NCBI GenBank assembly: GCA_015057425.1
Contig: SVEL01000018.1
Coordinates: 1 to 45,583 of the forward strand
Length of the DNA stretch: 45,583 nucleotides
Source: Lachnospiraceae bacterium
Lineage (GTDB): Bacteria > Bacillota > Clostridia > Lachnospirales > Lachnospiraceae
Direction: 5' to 3'
Of the stretch, positions 25,233-34,848 are shown in pieces. The position numbers and the translations under genes are program-made. The number at the start of each line of letters is the position of its first letter. Position 1 is the stretch's first letter. Below the pieces are notes generated by a model, which saw nothing but the letters and a program-made list of their open reading frames with translations, searched no databases and was not told where the DNA came from.

Positions 25233-27092
25233 ATGTTACTTAAGAGTAAAGGATACGGAATAAAGCTGGCCACATTAGTTTTAGTGGATATATTCGTTAT
25301 AAATTTCAGCTCTCTGCTTGCGCTGTTAGTAAGATTTGACTTTATGTACAGTGCCATAAGTGAAAAGTATATAACCTATGCGGCATATTATGCACCTGTA
25401 AATACATTAATCATACTTCTTGTTATGATATTGTGTAAGCTTTATAAGAGTATATGGTCATATGCAAGCATCCATGAAGTATTCTTTATAATGGAAGCAA
25501 CAGTGATATCAGCGGCAATTCAGGTCGTAATGATGTGGGGCGTATTTAAGTACAGAATGCCTATCGGTTATCACATCTTTTACTTTATATGTCTCGGAGC
25601 AGGTCTTACGATTCCGAGATTTGGCTACAGACTGCTTAGGATGATGAAAAGAACAAAAGCAGAAAAGACAGAAAGAGTTATGATAGTAGGTGCCGGTCAG
25701 GCGGGTATGACTCTTGCCAATGAATTAAAGATATCAGCACATCTTGATAAGAAGTTAGTGTGCTTCGTAGATGACAATGTAAGTAAAAAAGGCAGATATC
25801 TGGTGGGTGTGGAGATAGCAGGTACAAGACATGATATACCGAAGCTTGTAGCCAAGAAACAGATAGACTCCATATATATAGCTATACCATCAGCAAGCAG
25901 AAAGACACTTAAAGAAATTATCAGCATATGCAATGAAACAGGCAAGGAAGTAAAGACGCTTCCGGGACTTTATCAGTTGGTCAATGAAGAAGTGGCAGTA
26001 TCACAGCTTCGTGACGTACAGATAGAAGACCTTCTGGGAAGAGAACCTGTCAAGACGGATATGACTGAAATAAGTAAGAATATAACAGGAAAGACAGTAC
26101 TTGTAACGGGTGGTGGCGGTTCTATCGGAAGCGAGCTTTGCAGACAGATAGCGTCATATGCACCGAAGCGACTTATCATCCTTGATATATATGAAAACAA
26201 TGCCTATGAAATCCAGCAGGAGCTTACAAGAAAATACGGCGGAAGCCTCGACCTTGTGACTCTTATAGGCTCTGTAAGAAATACTAACAGAGTAAATACA
26301 ATATTTGAAAAGTATAAGCCTGAGGTGGTGTTCCATGCGGCAGCACACAAGCATGTACCGCTTATGGAAGAAAGTCCTAACGAAGCCATCAAGAACAATG
26401 TATTTGGTACGTTTAAGACTGCGGCGGCAGCGGGTAGATACGGAGTAGAAAAGTTCGTACTGATATCAACTGACAAGGCAGTAAACCCAACTAATATAAT
26501 GGGTGCATCCAAGAGACTTTGTGAGATGATAGTACAGTACTTTAATACTATATATGATACAGAATTTGTAGCAGTAAGATTTGGTAACGTCCTGGGAAGT
26601 AACGGTTCAGTTATACCTCTTTTTAAGAAGCAGATAGCAGAAGGAGGGCCTGTGACAGTTACACATCCTGAGATAACAAGATTCTTTATGACTATACCGG
26701 AGGCAGTATCTCTGGTGCTTCAGGCAGAGACATATGCCAAGGGCGGCGAAATCTTTGTCCTTGATATGGGAGAGCCTGTAAAGATAGATATGCTTGCCCG
26801 TAACCTTATACGTCTGTCAGGATATGAACCGGATGTAGACATAAAGGTAGTATATACAGGACTTAGACCGGGTGAAAAACTCTATGAAGAAATCCTTATG
26901 GATGAAGAAGGCTTGCAGGATACGGCAAACCATATGATTCATATCGGTAAGCCGATAGAGATGAATTATGAAGAGTTTATAAAAGAACTTCAGAAGCTTA
27001 AAGAAGCCTGTGAGAAAGATGTAGAAGACGAAGAAATCAAGAAGTATGTAAGCATTATGGTGCCTACATATGTACAGAACTCGTTTTCGTAA
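25233..27092 (+). CDS. Membrane-bound UDP-sugar 4,6-dehydratase (PglF/WbpM/CapD-like)
   Basis: A 619-residue enzyme that probably converts UDP-GlcNAc to the 4-keto-6-deoxy sugar, the entry to QuiNAc, FucNAc or bacillosamine. Four transmembrane segments (about 10-130) precede a first nucleotide-binding fold with GAGQAG (153-158), then the catalytic SDR domain with TGGGGSIGS (292-300). In that domain the usual YxxxK is MGASK (M423, K427), the change typical of the large WbpM/PglF subgroup of dehydratases and not of epimerases. The C-terminal GLRPGEKLYEEIL is also family-typical. Followed 25 bases later by the initiating sugar transferase. Confidence 0.92.
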   Translation: MLLKSKGYGIKLATLVLVDIFVINFSSLLALLVRFDFMYSAISEKYITYAAYYAPVNTLIILLVMILCKLYKSIWSYASIHEVFFIMEATVISAAIQVVMMWGVFKYRMPIGYHIFYFICLGAGLTIPRFGYRLLRMMKRTKAEKTERVMIVGAGQAGMTLANELKISAHLDKKLVCFVDDNVSKKGRYLVGVEIAGTRHDIPKLVAKKQIDSIYIAIPSASRKTLKEIISICNETGKEVKTLPGLYQLVNEEVAVSQLRDVQIEDLLGREPVKTDMTEISKNITGKTVLVTGGGGSIGSELCRQIASYAPKRLIILDIYENNAYEIQQELTRKYGGSLDLVTLIGSVRNTNRVNTIFEKYKPEVVFHAAAHKHVPLMEESPNEAIKNNVFGTFKTAAAAGRYGVEKFVLISTDKAVNPTNIMGASKRLCEMIVQYFNTIYDTEFVAVRFGNVLGSNGSVIPLFKKQIAEGGPVTVTHPEITRFFMTIPEAVSLVLQAETYAKGGEIFVLDMGEPVKIDMLARNLIRLSGYEPDVDIKVVYTGLRPGEKLYEEILMDEEGLQDTANHMIHIGKPIEMNYEEFIKELQKLKEACEKDVEDEEIKKYVSIMVPTYVQNSFS

Positions 27093-27117
27093 GAATTTTA
27101 TAATTTGGAGATTGATT

Positions 27118-27753
27118 ATGAAGGAAAGAAAAGTTTATAAGGTTATAAAAAGAATAATGGACTTTATGCTGTCACTTGCAGGGATTATAGTGTTATCTCC
27201 GATACTGCTTATACTTTGCATAGCTATAAAGATAGATTCTAAAGGACCGATTCTTTTCAAGCAGAAGCGAGTAGGACTTCATAAAACACATTTCAACATA
27301 CTTAAGTTTCGTACTATGAAGACGGATACGCCAAAGGATATGCCTACACATATGCTTGCAGATCCTGACCAGTACATCACGAAGGTAGGAAAATTTCTTA
27401 GAAAGACAAGCCTTGATGAGCTTCCGCAGATATTTAATATCCTTGTGGGAGAGATGTCCATCATAGGACCAAGACCGGCTCTTTGGAATCAATATGACCT
27501 TATAGAAGAAAGAGATAAGTATGGTGCCAATGATGTGGTACCGGGACTTACAGGATGGGCTCAGATAAATGGCAGAGATGAGCTAGAGATACCTGTAAAA
27601 GCAAAACTTGATGGTGAATATGTAGAAAAGATGAGCTTTATGTTTGACTGTAAATGCTTCTTCGGAACTATACTTTCTGTACTTAAATCAGACGGTGTAG
27701 TTGAAGGCGGCACAGGAGAACTTAATAAAGATAAGACAGAAGAAAACGCATAA
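27118..27753 (+). CDS. Undecaprenyl-phosphate sugar-1-phosphate transferase (PglC-type)
   Basis: The initiating enzyme of the locus: it moves a sugar-1-phosphate from a UDP-sugar to undecaprenyl phosphate. The 211-residue protein has a re-entrant hydrophobic helix near the N-terminus (about 12-38), then GPILFKQKRVG, FNILKFRTM, the catalytic Asp-Glu pair D100-E101 in TSLDELPQ, and SIIGPRP. Its size fits the small monotopic class. I chose the ATG at 27118, after TTGGAGATTG; a frame extending to 27070 overlaps the dehydratase and has no ribosome site. The sugar loaded is likely the product of the adjacent dehydratase and reductase. Confidence 0.93.
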   Translation: MKERKVYKVIKRIMDFMLSLAGIIVLSPILLILCIAIKIDSKGPILFKQKRVGLHKTHFNILKFRTMKTDTPKDMPTHMLADPDQYITKVGKFLRKTSLDELPQIFNILVGEMSIIGPRPALWNQYDLIEERDKYGANDVVPGLTGWAQINGRDELEIPVKAKLDGEYVEKMSFMFDCKCFFGTILSVLKSDGVVEGGTGELNKDKTEENA

Positions 27754-27783
27754 TTCATATGAAAGTAGAAAAAGGCAGTCATT

Positions 27784-28668
27784 ATGAAAAAGATACTTAT
27801 AACCGGTGCTAATAGTTATATAGGCACACAGTTTGAAAATTATATAAAAGAATGGCCTGATGAATACAGCGTAGATACTGTTGATATGATAGATGGCTCT
27901 TGGAGAGAGAAAAGCTTCGCAGGTTATGATGTAGTCTTCCATGTGGCAGGGATAGCACATGCAGATGTAGGACGTGCCAGTGAAGAAACTAAGAAGAAAT
28001 ACTATGCTGTAAATACAGACTTAACCATAGAAACTGCTAAGAAAGCTAAAGAAGCCGGCGTTAAGCAATTTATCTTTATGAGTAGCGCCATAGTGTATGG
28101 TGAAAGTGCTCCGATGGGCAAAGAGAAAATCATAACAAAGGATACCATACCGGAACCTGCTAATTTCTATGGGGACAGTAAGCTACAGGCAGAAAAAGGG
28201 TTAGAGCCTTTAAATGATGATAGTTTCAAGGAGGTAATACTCAGACCGCCGATGATATATGGCAAGGGCAGTAAGGGGAATTATCCTTTACTTGCCAAGC
28301 TTGCAAAGAAAATGCCTATATTTCCTAATGTAAACAATCAGAGAAGTATGTTGTATGTAGGAAACTTATGTGAATTCATAAAGATTATGATAGACAATGA
28401 AGAAACCGGAACATTCTTTCCCCAGAATAGCGAGTATGTAAGTACAGCACAGATGGTAAAGGAAATAGCAAATGTTCACGGAAGAAAGATATGGATAACA
28501 AAGTTACTTAATCCTTTTGTATGGATGGCAAGTAAAGTGCCGGGTAAGGTTGGCGGATTAGCTAATAAGGCATTTGGAAGCTTTGTGTATGATATGGAGA
28601 TGAGTGAGTACGAGTGGGAATATAGAAATTACAATTTGAGAGAATCGTTGAGCAGGACGGAGAAATAG
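27784..28668 (+). CDS. NAD-dependent sugar epimerase/reductase
   Basis: A 294-residue short-chain dehydrogenase. It begins KILITGANSYIG (NAD-binding GxxGxxG) and has the active-site Ser region FMSSAIVYGE and the YGDSK (YxxxK) block. It may be a C4 reductase that turns the dehydratase's 4-keto product into UDP-QuiNAc or UDP-FucNAc before loading, since dehydratase, phosphoglycosyl transferase and reductase lie side by side. A UDP-hexose 4-epimerase is the main alternative. It lies 30 bases after the sugar transferase gene and is the last gene with the flanking base composition; the AT-rich cassette starts next. Confidence 0.85.
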   Translation: MKKILITGANSYIGTQFENYIKEWPDEYSVDTVDMIDGSWREKSFAGYDVVFHVAGIAHADVGRASEETKKKYYAVNTDLTIETAKKAKEAGVKQFIFMSSAIVYGESAPMGKEKIITKDTIPEPANFYGDSKLQAEKGLEPLNDDSFKEVILRPPMIYGKGSKGNYPLLAKLAKKMPIFPNVNNQRSMLYVGNLCEFIKIMIDNEETGTFFPQNSEYVSTAQMVKEIANVHGRKIWITKLLNPFVWMASKVPGKVGGLANKAFGSFVYDMEMSEYEWEYRNYNLRESLSRTEK

Positions 28669-28669
28669 A

Positions 28670-29674
28670 ATGGATGCATTAAAAGGAAAGAAAATCTTAT
28701 TAGTAGCTTTAGGCGGTTATTCAAATGGTATAATAGAGAAAATGAAGGATATGGGTGCACAGGTCGATTACATTAATGACAAGCCCAATGATGGTATTAT
28801 ATGTAAATCTTTTGGAAGACTGAAATTCAAGCCATATATGAAAGTTATTGATAATTATTATATTAAAAAAATTGAGTCTTTAAAAAATAACAAGTATGAC
28901 TATATTTTGGTTATTCGCGGAGAATATACTACAAAAAAAGCACTTGTACAGATGAGAAAAACTTATCCAAATGCTAAGCTTATTTTATATATGTGGGATA
29001 GTCTAAGAAACAATAAAGGCATTGAAAAGTTATGGAAATATTATGATAAAGTGTATACTTTTGACAGAATAGATTATTTGGATAATAAAGAGAAAATACA
29101 GTTTTTACCATTGTATTATTATGAGGATATTTTACCTAAGTCACAATCACAGGAAATTAAATATGATGTTGCATTTATTGGTACTGGGCATGAAGATAGG
29201 GTAAAGATAGTAAATTCTGTTGCAGAACAATGCAGAAAAGAGGGGCTAAGGGTATTCTTTTATATATTTTTACCACACAAGATGGTTTTTTTGTACAATA
29301 AAATTCTAAATAGTTCAAATTATAAAGGGGTAAGTGGGAAACAAATCAATTATAAAATGCTACCATTTAAGACAGCATATGAAATATATGGGAGTTCTAA
29401 ATGTATCATGGATATTGAAAGTTCAACACAATGTGGCCTGACAATGAGAACAATAGAAATGATTGGTCTTAGAAAAAAATTGATTACGACGAATAAAGAC
29501 ATAATAAATTATGATTTTTATCATCCCAATAATATTATGGTCGTTGATAGAAGTAACTTTATTATTGATAAGGAATTCTTTGATAAACCATATGTTGAGT
29601 TAGAAAGTGATATTTATAAAAAGTATTCATTAAATGGTTGGATAAAAAATGTTTTAGAATGTGAGGAAAAATAA
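28670..29674 (+). CDS. Putative glycosyltransferase (CgeB-like)
   Basis: A 334-residue protein that begins KILLVALGGYSNGIIEKM, a Rossmann-like opening, and contains YDYILVIRGEYTT, LILYMWDSLRNN, YDKVYTFDRIDYL and YDVAFIGTGHEDR. These resemble CgeB-type and similar GT-B glycosyltransferases found in spore coat and capsule loci; the C-terminal SSKCIMDIESSTQCGLTMRTIEMIG has the Glu-rich, sugar-nucleotide-binding look of GT-B enzymes. Donor and acceptor are unknown. Its start follows the previous stop by one base, and from here the coding sequence is clearly more AT-rich. Confidence 0.65.
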   Translation: MDALKGKKILLVALGGYSNGIIEKMKDMGAQVDYINDKPNDGIICKSFGRLKFKPYMKVIDNYYIKKIESLKNNKYDYILVIRGEYTTKKALVQMRKTYPNAKLILYMWDSLRNNKGIEKLWKYYDKVYTFDRIDYLDNKEKIQFLPLYYYEDILPKSQSQEIKYDVAFIGTGHEDRVKIVNSVAEQCRKEGLRVFFYIFLPHKMVFLYNKILNSSNYKGVSGKQINYKMLPFKTAYEIYGSSKCIMDIESSTQCGLTMRTIEMIGLRKKLITTNKDIINYDFYHPNNIMVVDRSNFIIDKEFFDKPYVELESDIYKKYSLNGWIKNVLECEEK

Positions 29675-29675
29675 G

Positions 29676-30512
29676 ATGAAAATATTGGTTACCGGAGCAA
29701 ATGGATATCTTGGGCAAGGTGTTGTTAGACAATTATTGGATGATGGTATGGATGTTATTGCTACAGATTATTCTTGTGAAAATGTAGATGACAGAGCAAT
29801 AAAAAAAGAATGTGATCTTTTTAGTATTGTGTCTCCATATGATTATTTTGATAAGCCAGAAGTTGTATTACATATGGCATGGAGAAACGGATTTGTGCAT
29901 AATGCATTAAATCATATAGAAGATATCCCGAATCATTATATGTTTTTAAAAAGATTGGTGGATGAAGGAATAAAAAAAGTTGCTGTAATAGGAAGTATGC
30001 ATGAAATAGGATTTTATGAAGGTAGTATAAATGAAAATACACCAACAAATCCAATGAGTTTATATGGTGTAGGAAAAGATGCACTAAGAAGAACAGTGCA
30101 GTTGATGTGTAATGAGGCAAATATACCATATCAATGGCTACGAGGTTATTACATAGTAGGTAATACAAAGTTTGGTTGTTCCATTTTTTCAAAAATAACA
30201 GCGGCAGAAACAGATGGAAAAGAATTATTTCCTTTTACATCAGGACAAAATCAGTGGGATTTTATTGATTATGATGAATTCTGTGCTCAAGTTTCAGCAG
30301 CTGTTAGTCAAGATGAGGTTAATGGAATTATTAATATATGTTCAGGTAGACCGGAGAAACTTGCGGATAGAGTAGAAAGATTCATTAAAGATAATAATTA
30401 TAATATAAAATTAGACTATGGAAAATTCCCTGACAGAAAATATGATTCTAAAGCGGTTTGGGGAGATGATAAAAAGATAAAAGATATAATTGAATTAAAG
30501 AGTAAGGGATAA
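29676..30512 (+). CDS. NAD(P)-dependent sugar epimerase/reductase
   Basis: A 278-residue short-chain dehydrogenase. Visible are KILVTGANGYLGQGV, VVLHMAWRNG, VAVIGSMHEIG and YGVGK (the YxxxK pair). It may reduce or epimerise a nucleotide 4-keto sugar such as dTDP-4-keto-6-deoxyglucose, giving a 6-deoxy sugar of the repeat unit; the exact product cannot be read from sequence. The ATG at 29676 follows GAGGAAA and overlaps the preceding stop codon; a GTG frame starting at 29661 adds residues before the nucleotide-binding motif and is less likely. Confidence 0.8.
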   Translation: MKILVTGANGYLGQGVVRQLLDDGMDVIATDYSCENVDDRAIKKECDLFSIVSPYDYFDKPEVVLHMAWRNGFVHNALNHIEDIPNHYMFLKRLVDEGIKKVAVIGSMHEIGFYEGSINENTPTNPMSLYGVGKDALRRTVQLMCNEANIPYQWLRGYYIVGNTKFGCSIFSKITAAETDGKELFPFTSGQNQWDFIDYDEFCAQVSAAVSQDEVNGIINICSGRPEKLADRVERFIKDNNYNIKLDYGKFPDRKYDSKAVWGDDKKIKDIIELKSKG

Positions 30513-30517
30513 TAGAA

Positions 30518-31078
30518 ATGAAAATTGTAAAAATAATGTGGGCATTAAGAGCATTAATATATAAGCCCTTTTTAAAAAAGATGGGGAGACTTACTTATAT
30601 AGGAAAACCAATATGGATGAGCAAAAAGAAAAATATAGAATTTGGCAATAAGGTAAGAATTTATCCAGGTTCACGATTTGAGACAGTTAAAGATGGAACG
30701 ATTCGAATATATGACAATGTATCAATAGGGCAAAACTTTCACTGCATATCGGAAGGCAATTTGCTAATAGGTGCAAATACTACAATATCAGGAAACGTAT
30801 TTGTTACAAATATGGACCACGATTATACTGAAATAGGAAAACATATATTAGAACAGAAACATATAGTTAAAGAAACTGTCATAGGGGAGAATTGTTTTAT
30901 TGGTTATGGTGCTGTAATACAAGCTGGCACAAAATTAGGAAGGCATTGTGTAGTTGGATCTAATGCAGTAGTTAGAGGAGAATATCCAGATTACTCAATA
31001 ATAGTAGGAGTGCCTGCAAAAATCGTAAAAATTTTTGATTTTGCGCAAAATGAATGGAGCAAATATAATGAAAAATAA
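30518..31078 (+). CDS. Left-handed beta-helix O-acyltransferase
   Basis: A 186-residue hexapeptide-repeat acetyltransferase. Repeats run from about residue 38 to 170, with an interruption at VTNMDHDYTEIG that carries the catalytic His (H101), as in sugar O-acetyltransferases of the WbbJ/maltose acetyltransferase type. The C-terminal SNAVVRGEYPDYSIIVGVPAKIVK is typical. It probably O-acetylates one sugar of the repeat unit. Its last bases overlap the start of the next gene. Confidence 0.85.
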   Translation: MKIVKIMWALRALIYKPFLKKMGRLTYIGKPIWMSKKKNIEFGNKVRIYPGSRFETVKDGTIRIYDNVSIGQNFHCISEGNLLIGANTTISGNVFVTNMDHDYTEIGKHILEQKHIVKETVIGENCFIGYGAVIQAGTKLGRHCVVGSNAVVRGEYPDYSIIVGVPAKIVKIFDFAQNEWSKYNEK

Positions 31079-31541
31079 AAAGAAAGTATGTTTGATATGT
31101 GCTGCAGGAGGACACCTTGAGCAAATTAGACAACTAAAATCTGTAATAGAAGAATATGATTGCTATTATATGGTAAATAGGACTAAAGCAACGGAAAAAA
31201 TGCAAGTAAAAAAACATATAATTTCTGCTCAAAGCAATAAAAATAATGTTTTATTTGTGATTACCTTAATTTGGGTATTTATACAACAATTATTTTTATT
31301 TATATTGGAGAATCCTGATGTTATTATAACTACGGGGGCAGGATTTGTTATACCAACTTGTATTTATGGAAAAATATTTGGAAAAAAAGTTATATATATT
31401 GAAACTTTTGCAAAAATAAATAAACCAAGTGAAACAGGTAAATTTATTTATAAACATAAAATTGCAGATTTATTTATAGTACAACATAAAAAATGCTTAG
31501 ATTTTTTTCCTGAAGCGACGCTGGGAGGTTGGATATACTGA
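31068..31541 (+). CDS. PssD/Alg14-like glycosyltransferase subunit
   Basis: A 157-residue protein matching the membrane-docking half of a split glycosyltransferase. It opens VCLICAAGGHLEQIRQL, has a hydrophobic helix (about 58-80) with VFIQQLFLFI, then PDVIITTGAGFVIP and KVIYIETFAK, which are the Alg14/PssD signature blocks. It needs the partner encoded next. In Rhizobium, PssD/PssE add glucuronic acid; the ugd gene at the end of the locus could supply the donor, but galactose or GlcNAc is also possible. The ATG at 31068 overlaps the previous stop; a TTG frame from 31035 lies inside the acyltransferase gene. Confidence 0.88.
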   Translation: MKNKKKVCLICAAGGHLEQIRQLKSVIEEYDCYYMVNRTKATEKMQVKKHIISAQSNKNNVLFVITLIWVFIQQLFLFILENPDVIITTGAGFVIPTCIYGKIFGKKVIYIETFAKINKPSETGKFIYKHKIADLFIVQHKKCLDFFPEATLGGWIY

Positions 31542-32023
31542 TGAATATTTTGGTAACCACAGGAACAGGAGCGGAATACCAGTTTGAAAGATTGTTGAAT
31601 ATCATTGATGAACTATGTGAAGAAAAAGTAATAAATTCACAACAATTAGTTGTTCAGTCAACAGATAGGTATAAAGCAAAAAATTATGAAATAAAAGATA
31701 TGATGCCACAAAATGAGTTTGATGAAATAATGAAAAAAGCGGATCTTATCATAACACATGCAGGAACAGGAACGGTGACCAAAGCGCTAAAATATAGTAA
31801 GAAGGTTATTATGTTTCCAAGAAGAGCAATGTATAATGAACATATGGATGATCATCAGCTTGACTTATGTGAATTGTTTTGTAATTTAAATTACGCTATT
31901 CTTGCAACTGATAAAAATGAATTGACAGAGGCAATAAAAACTATTGATAATTTTGTTCCAGAAAGATTTGTTTCCCAGAACATAAAAATAAATCAAATTG
32001 TTAAAGACTTTATAGAAAAATAA
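31541..32023 (+). CDS. PssE/Alg13-like glycosyltransferase subunit
   Basis: A 160-residue protein that forms the donor-binding half of the split glycosyltransferase with the PssD-like protein. It opens ILVTTGTGAEYQFERLL and has the key loop IITHAGTGTVTKAL, followed by FPRRAMYNEHMDDHQLDL, as in Alg13/PssE. The ATG at 31541 overlaps the previous TGA stop (TGATG), giving translational coupling in line with a two-subunit enzyme. A TTG 12 bases earlier touches the GGGAGG ribosome site and is not a credible start. Confidence 0.88.
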   Translation: MNILVTTGTGAEYQFERLLNIIDELCEEKVINSQQLVVQSTDRYKAKNYEIKDMMPQNEFDEIMKKADLIITHAGTGTVTKALKYSKKVIMFPRRAMYNEHMDDHQLDLCELFCNLNYAILATDKNELTEAIKTIDNFVPERFVSQNIKINQIVKDFIEK

Positions 32024-32050
32024 TAGAATTGCTTGTCGGAGAGGACTACA

Positions 32051-33325
32051 ATGATAGAAGCACCATCAAAAGAAATACGTAAAGTTTATATTTTATTTAG
32101 CTTATTATTAGGCTTTTTAAGTGGAGTTGGTATGGATGGTTTATTAATAATCATTACCGTGTTTTTTTTGATGTATTCTTTAATAAAATATCCGCAATAT
32201 TGTATGCTTTCCTGGTTAATTATTTATCCTTTTCTCAATTCGAAATCAAGTATTTTGTCGGTTGCATTGTTAGCTATCGTTTGTGTAGTATATATTGTAA
32301 GATATTGGATATTGAAAAAGGTTCTGCTAAATGAATTTGTGGGATACATTTTTATTTTTTTATGTGCAGTTATTTCGTATTTATTGGGACAAAAACCGGA
32401 GATGTATGCTCTCGTTATTTTTGCCTTTGTTCTAATAATTTTTCTAAACTTTAAAAAATATACGGAAGAAAATAAATTTGGTCACATTGTATTGGCTTTT
32501 GATTATTGTGCTTTAGGAATAATTGTATCAGTTATACTGGGTATAATGCTAAAAAATGATAGTATTGTGCATAATGGAAGATTGGCATTTTCTGATAATG
32601 TCAAAACAATGGCTGAATTAATTGTTATACCACTTTTCTTTAGAATGATAGCATTGTTGGAAGGCAAAACGTTATTTTCGTGCCAAAAGAAGAGAATTTT
32701 AGATTATATTTATTTATTGACATTAGGAATATGCCTTATTTTAACGGTTTCAAGAGGAACAATCATCGCATTAATGGCAGCGTTGGGGTTTTACGCAATA
32801 CTTAATCATAAAAAAATGAGAAATTTTTTATTTATATTAGGTACGATAATAGGTGGAATTCTAATTATAGTAATTTTGTATGAACGATTAGTTGAGTGGG
32901 GATTTCTTGCTAATATAGAAGGACTAAATGGAAGAACGGATATTTGGGCATTTTATTATGAAAAATATAAATCATACGGGGTGGAAAATATAATTTTCGG
33001 TGTAGGACCCGGAAATATTAACCGTTTAGCGGTAGGTGAAAGGTATGGTAGATATTATATTCATTCAGTTATTGTAGATAGCCTGGTAACCTATGGTTTA
33101 GTGGGATTTTCGGTCCTTGTCGTTACATTTTATAGAGCATTTGTTAAAGGGATACGATTAAAAGATACATTACGTTTGTCTATGTTGCTCTTATGTTTTT
33201 GTATGTTTTTAACTCATGGTAATATTAATTATCGTTTATTCTATGTTATGATTGGGTTTCTGTCTGCGTCAAATGTAATATATAGTAATAAAAATTACAG
33301 TGTAGATAAAGAATCTGATTTTTAA
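32051..33325 (+). CDS. wzy: O-antigen/capsule polymerase (Wzy)
   Basis: A 424-residue membrane protein with about 11 hydrophobic segments that should join lipid-linked repeat units on the outer face of the membrane. The Wzy/ligase-type hallmark region is present: LILTVSRGTIIALMAALG, a long outside loop with GRTDIWAFYYEKYKSYG, and FGVGPGNINRLA. Sequence outside these is poorly conserved, as is usual for Wzy. The ATG at 32051 has GGAGAGG before it; a TTG at 32033 overlaps that site. Placed next to the flippase gene. Confidence 0.85.
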   Translation: MIEAPSKEIRKVYILFSLLLGFLSGVGMDGLLIIITVFFLMYSLIKYPQYCMLSWLIIYPFLNSKSSILSVALLAIVCVVYIVRYWILKKVLLNEFVGYIFIFLCAVISYLLGQKPEMYALVIFAFVLIIFLNFKKYTEENKFGHIVLAFDYCALGIIVSVILGIMLKNDSIVHNGRLAFSDNVKTMAELIVIPLFFRMIALLEGKTLFSCQKKRILDYIYLLTLGICLILTVSRGTIIALMAALGFYAILNHKKMRNFLFILGTIIGGILIIVILYERLVEWGFLANIEGLNGRTDIWAFYYEKYKSYGVENIIFGVGPGNINRLAVGERYGRYYIHSVIVDSLVTYGLVGFSVLVVTFYRAFVKGIRLKDTLRLSMLLLCFCMFLTHGNINYRLFYVMIGFLSASNVIYSNKNYSVDKESDF

Positions 33326-33340
33326 AAGAGAGGAACAATT

Positions 33341-34843
33341 ATGCGAAATCGTAATTCTGTTATTTCTGTGACAATAATAGTAATTGTGGCAAAATTAATA
33401 GCATTTTTAAAAGAATTTGTACTGTCATACTATTTTGGGGTTTCAGCAGTAACTGATGCGTATAATATATCATATACGATTCCTATTACAATAGTAAGTT
33501 TCATTGTAATAGGGATAAATACAGCCTATATTCCTTCATATAATAAGGTTAAAAGTGAAAAATCAGAAAGTGAAGCTATTGTTTTTTCAAATGCTGTAAT
33601 ATCCATTGTTTTTTGGATGACTTGTATAACATTCTTATTAATTGAGATATTTGCCGAGGCAGTAGTTGGATGTTTTGCAACCGGATTTGATGCAGAAACA
33701 ATGAAATTGGCAGCGAAATTGACCAGATATATGGCGGCAGTTGTATTTTTTCTTGGGTATAATAGGGTTATATCGTCATATATTCAACTTAAAAATAAAT
33801 ACTATATTGTAACTTTGTGTGAAATTTTATTATATGGATTTTCAATTGTTGGTATAATTTTCGGTTATTATTTTAGATTAGAATATTTGTCCATTGGTGT
33901 TTTATTAGGCTATATGATGGAATCAATTGTTCTTACTATTGTAGCTGTTAAACAAAATTATAAATATTCTTTTAAAATAATTCCTAGCAACCCTCATATT
34001 AAAGGATTTGTTTTACTAGTTCTTCCAGTTATTTTTTCAAGTTTTGCCAGTGATATTAATAAAGTGGTTGGGAAAACGATAGCATCAATGTATGCTGAAG
34101 GTTCAATCTCTACATTGGGATATGCAGGAAAAATTGACGAGGCAGTAATTTCAATTTTTGTTACATCGTTGGTTTCTATTGCTTATCCTAAATTGTCTAA
34201 TGCGGTAAGTATGAAAAAAGAAGAACTCTTGCAGAAACAAATAAAAAATGATGCAATATATATGCTTATGTTAACGGTACCGGTTTTTTTGGGTATAGTA
34301 CTATTTTCAGAAGAAATTATTAACTTTTTATTTGTTCGTGGGGCATTTACCAAAGAAGATGGTGAAAGGGTCGCAATTGCATTTATCATATATTCTTGTG
34401 GTATGATACCTACAGCATTTAGAAAGTACTATGTAAGAATTTATTATGCATTTTCAAAAGCAAAGGAAGCCGCCAATAATTCGCTACTTATTGTTTTATT
34501 AAATATACCACTAAGTTTTATACTTTCTAGATTTTTTGGATTATATGGTATTCCTCTTAGTGGAGTCATATGTATTTTTATTGGTGCAGGAGTACTTATA
34601 TTTAAAACAAAAAAGTTTTGCGTTATAAACTATAAACCCGTAATAAATGCATTATGGAGAATTTTTTTGTCTGCATTGGTAGCTACAGGTGGATCAAAGG
34701 TTGTATATATTGTGTGTAATAGTTGGATAAATGAAAATATATTGTTGATTTTATGTGTATTTTTGGCATGTGTAATATATTTCTTGTTGATTATTGCATT
34801 CAAATTAAATTATATGTTTAAATATATTATGAGTAAGGAGTAA
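33341..34843 (+). CDS. MurJ-type lipid-linked oligosaccharide flippase (Wzx role)
   Basis: A 500-residue MOP-superfamily flippase with about 14 transmembrane segments. The opening FLKEFVLSYYFGVSAVTDAYNISYTIP follows the MurJ/MviN pattern (YFGVSAVTDAYNISYTIP) more closely than the usual Wzx one, and AFIIYSCGMIPTAFRKYYVRIYYA also matches MurJ. In this setting it most likely moves the capsule repeat unit across the membrane instead of lipid II. It follows wzy by 15 bases with GAGAGGA ahead of the ATG. Confidence 0.87.
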   Translation: MRNRNSVISVTIIVIVAKLIAFLKEFVLSYYFGVSAVTDAYNISYTIPITIVSFIVIGINTAYIPSYNKVKSEKSESEAIVFSNAVISIVFWMTCITFLLIEIFAEAVVGCFATGFDAETMKLAAKLTRYMAAVVFFLGYNRVISSYIQLKNKYYIVTLCEILLYGFSIVGIIFGYYFRLEYLSIGVLLGYMMESIVLTIVAVKQNYKYSFKIIPSNPHIKGFVLLVLPVIFSSFASDINKVVGKTIASMYAEGSISTLGYAGKIDEAVISIFVTSLVSIAYPKLSNAVSMKKEELLQKQIKNDAIYMLMLTVPVFLGIVLFSEEIINFLFVRGAFTKEDGERVAIAFIIYSCGMIPTAFRKYYVRIYYAFSKAKEAANNSLLIVLLNIPLSFILSRFFGLYGIPLSGVICIFIGAGVLIFKTKKFCVINYKPVINALWRIFLSALVATGGSKVVYIVCNSWINENILLILCVFLACVIYFLLIIAFKLNYMFKYIMSKE

Positions 34844-34848
34844 TATAA

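Noticed and set aside
25697..26512. Overlapping minus-strand open frames inside the dehydratase gene
   Set aside because: They are antisense shadows without ribosome sites, and their translations are low-complexity compared with the clear plus-strand enzyme.
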